A program made the translations under genes and the position numbers. A DNA stretch of 32,388 nt from Methanoregula sp. (GTDB lineage Archaea; Halobacteriota; Methanomicrobia; Methanomicrobiales; Methanospirillaceae), in NCBI GenBank assembly GCA_026394605.1, contig JAPKXY010000060.1, forward strand, positions 1-32,388, read 5' to 3'. Positions 30,980-32,388 of the stretch are shown one piece after another (positions within the stretch are counted from its first letter, which is position 1; every line of letters begins with the position of its first letter). The notes under the pieces were generated by a model. It was not told the origin of the DNA. It did no database searches and saw only the letters and a list, made by a program, of their open reading frames with translations.

Positions 30980-32017
30980 TTAGATGAGTTTGAAGATGGG
31001 GTGGTTTTCTGTCTTGACATCGACCCCGATCGAACGCATTGCTTCGAGTGTCACGATATCCATGTATGCCTGTGCGGTGATCATTGGCTCCACGTTCTCG
31101 ATGGGGCCGTACATGATCAGGTTGGCACCGAGTGTGCTTGCAATCAGGTTGCAACCGATATCGGGAGCGGACCAGGCTGCCTGCTTGATACCTTCCAGAC
31201 CACCAAGGTAGTGTTTGGACATTTGCTCGAGGAGGAGATCTTTGCCCTTGTAGCCTTCTGCTAGTACTGAGGGGGTTTTGCTCGTCCCCTTCCAGCGTTT
31301 GAGCCAGGTCCAGGCAACTGTCATGTTGTGGTAGGCACCACCGGTCGGGTAACCGTGAATCGCCTTGCACGCAAGGATCTCGCGGTATGCACTTCCTGAA
31401 CCGAGCCCGAGCGGTGTTGCCGCAGTGTCAAGGATCGGGCGGGTGATACCGCAGTCTTCTGAAATCGGGATCATACCCTTTGCCTGACCTGCAACACCGC
31501 CCGCAACGAGCACCTTTTCCCTTCCCGCAACTGACGGGTCGGCGGGATTAAAAGCGAGCACGATGGCTGAGTCCACATCGCTGTTCTTCAGCGCCTCGAT
31601 GTTCTCCGGCAGGATCGAACCGTTGATCGAGTTGTAGATCGCACGGTGCGCAAGCCCGACCTCGGTTGCATACTTGCAGGCATGGGCGAGCGCCTTTGGT
31701 ACTGATGAGTCCATCAGGAATGCGGTCTTGTTGTCAATACTGTCGAACCATGTGAAGTAGCTCTCGAACGCCGCAGGGTATTCAGCCATGATCTGGATCA
31801 TGTGCGGAACACCGGTCGTGTCAGATAGTACCTGACAGCGGTTCCACAGGGCCTCTGCCTTCGGTTTGTCGATCTTTCCCGTCTTGTCATCGAGCACAAT
31901 CTCGTGCTTGTTGTAGAAGATCGAGGCTGCCAATACGGTCGGGTACTCGCCGGGCTGTCCACCAAGCTTGGTGCCGTTGAAGTCCCAGACGCTTTGTTCC
32001 TTTTCGAATTTGAACAT
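30980..32017 (-). CDS. mtrH: Methyl-H4MPT:coenzyme M methyltransferase subunit H
   Basis: MtrH (345 aa) transfers the methyl group from methyl-H4MPT to the corrinoid of MtrA in the sodium-pumping Mtr complex. It is a cytoplasmic TIM-barrel methyltransferase. Clear family text: KFEKEQSVWDFNGTKLGGQP, GEYPTVLAASIFYNKHEIV, FLMDSSVPKALAHACKYATE, RAIYNSINGSI, ILDTAATPLGLGSGSA, PTGGAYHNMTVAWTWLK and the end NHPIFKLI. It is about 30 residues longer than the thermophilic homologues, mainly around KRWKGTSKTPSVLAEGYKGK. GGAGGTG lies 9 bases before the ATG. It is separated from the upstream MtrG-type gene by 16 bases. Confidence 0.97.
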   Translation of the reverse strand: MFKFEKEQSVWDFNGTKLGGQPGEYPTVLAASIFYNKHEIVLDDKTGKIDKPKAEALWNRCQVLSDTTGVPHMIQIMAEYPAAFESYFTWFDSIDNKTAFLMDSSVPKALAHACKYATEVGLAHRAIYNSINGSILPENIEALKNSDVDSAIVLAFNPADPSVAGREKVLVAGGVAGQAKGMIPISEDCGITRPILDTAATPLGLGSGSAYREILACKAIHGYPTGGAYHNMTVAWTWLKRWKGTSKTPSVLAEGYKGKDLLLEQMSKHYLGGLEGIKQAAWSAPDIGCNLIASTLGANLIMYGPIENVEPMITAQAYMDIVTLEAMRSIGVDVKTENHPIFKLI

Positions 32018-32033
32018 TTCTTTTACACCTCCA

Positions 32034-32388
32034 TTACATGAATGCCATCAATTTCTGGAGCAGGAACAACAGCATCACAAATACGGTTAATCCTGCGACC
32101 AAGCCGTACAGTATGCCGATATCCCGTCCGATCTTTCTCCCTACACGCTGCGCGACCTCTGCATCGACAAACTCGAGCTTCTTCTCGATCTTGTCGAGCC
32201 GCTTCTCAATCTCGAGGAACTGGGGGTTTGCACCCGCAGCCGCAACCTCGACACCACCGGCAGCCTCTTTGACCTGGACGACCATGGGTTCAGCGGCGAA
32301 TGCGCCGGGGTCCCTGGCTTTGAGTTCATCGATTTTTGCCTTAATGGTTTTGAGGTCTTCAGCCTCCATGATGTTGACGCATTCGACC
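32034..32388 (-). CDS. mtrG: MtrG-type subunit, apparently fused to the C-terminus of MtrA (5' end outside window)
   Basis: The last 60 residues are MtrG: EKRLDKIEKKLEFVDAEVAQ, RVGRKIGRDIGILYGLVAG, then one transmembrane helix. MtrG is normally about 75-85 aa. Here the ATG at 32369 gives 111 aa, has no ribosome binding site, and the frame stays open to the window edge as VECVNIMEAEDLKTIKAKI. That text, with KARDPGAFAAEPMVVQV, resembles the C-terminal part of MtrA, the corrinoid-carrying subunit. The simplest reading is an MtrA-MtrG fusion, or an MtrA whose own anchor is MtrG-like, cut by the edge. The alternative is an MtrG with a long N-terminus. MtrG is thought to help hold MtrA/MtrH to the membrane part. 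Confidence 0.8.
   Translation of the reverse strand, partial: VECVNIMEAEDLKTIKAKIDELKARDPGAFAAEPMVVQVKEAAGGVEVAAAGANPQFLEIEKRLDKIEKKLEFVDAEVAQRVGRKIGRDIGILYGLVAGLTVFVMLLFLLQKLMAFM

Overview
The window is euryarchaeal methanogen DNA, most likely from the order Methanomicrobiales (a Methanoregulaceae-type organism is my best guess, inferred from gene content and not proven). The evidence is three enzymes of the methanogenic C1 pathway (mer, mtd, mtrH plus an MtrG-type subunit), a Tfx-family regulator, an NrpR-type regulator, an archaeal-order ribosomal protein/SecY operon, archaeal AdkA and Cmk, and archaeal TATA/T-run signals. Nothing looks like a plasmid, a virus, an insertion sequence or a CRISPR array.

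Left part (1-9836). The 3' end of a secreted, glycosylation-site-rich von Willebrand A protein is followed by a convergent tRNA-Arg(UCG). Next come a translationally coupled dUTPase/NrpR-like pair and a convergent, long-tailed FtsZ/tubulin-superfamily protein. Then come mer, a GalT-like HIT-superfamily protein, a convergent mtd, and a divergently transcribed Tfx-type regulator that shares mtd's promoter region.

Middle (9837-25241). A gene-free stretch of about 670 bases holds a 12-bp stem, a good TATA box and a strongly foldable segment of about 265 nt whose ends pair, which I call a candidate structured RNA or leader. It precedes one very long co-directional operon: L3-L4-L23-L2-S19-L22-S3-L29-Rnp1-S17-L14-L24-S4e-L5-S14-S8-L6-L32e-L19e-L18-S5-L30-L15-SecY-AdkA-DUF106(Oxa1-like)-Cmk. 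Start codons were moved to internal ATGs in L2, S19, L22, L14, L32e, DUF106 and cmk. S14 (51 aa) is also annotated. L32e carries an unusual 140-residue Lys/Pro/Glu tail built from DNA repeats.

Right part (25242-32388). A GNAT and a DUF2156 gene follow the operon. A minus-strand group comes next: an APC permease, a small two-helix haem-b-like membrane protein interrupted by an in-frame TGA, and a membrane-anchored sulfite-oxidase-type molybdopterin protein. A divergent double rubredoxin and a secreted protein with a C-terminal sorting-like tail follow. The right edge is the end of the mtr operon (minus strand): mtrH, preceded by an MtrG-type subunit whose reading frame stays open to the edge and looks like the C-terminus of MtrA fused to MtrG.

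How the genes work together: mtd, mer and mtr catalyse three consecutive steps (methenyl to methylene to methyl to methyl-CoM), and they flank the main translation/secretion operon. Most promising for follow-up are the structured RNA or leader ahead of the ribosomal operon, the apparent MtrA-MtrG fusion, the tubulin-like protein with a degenerate nucleotide-binding signature, and the nonsense-interrupted haem anchor.
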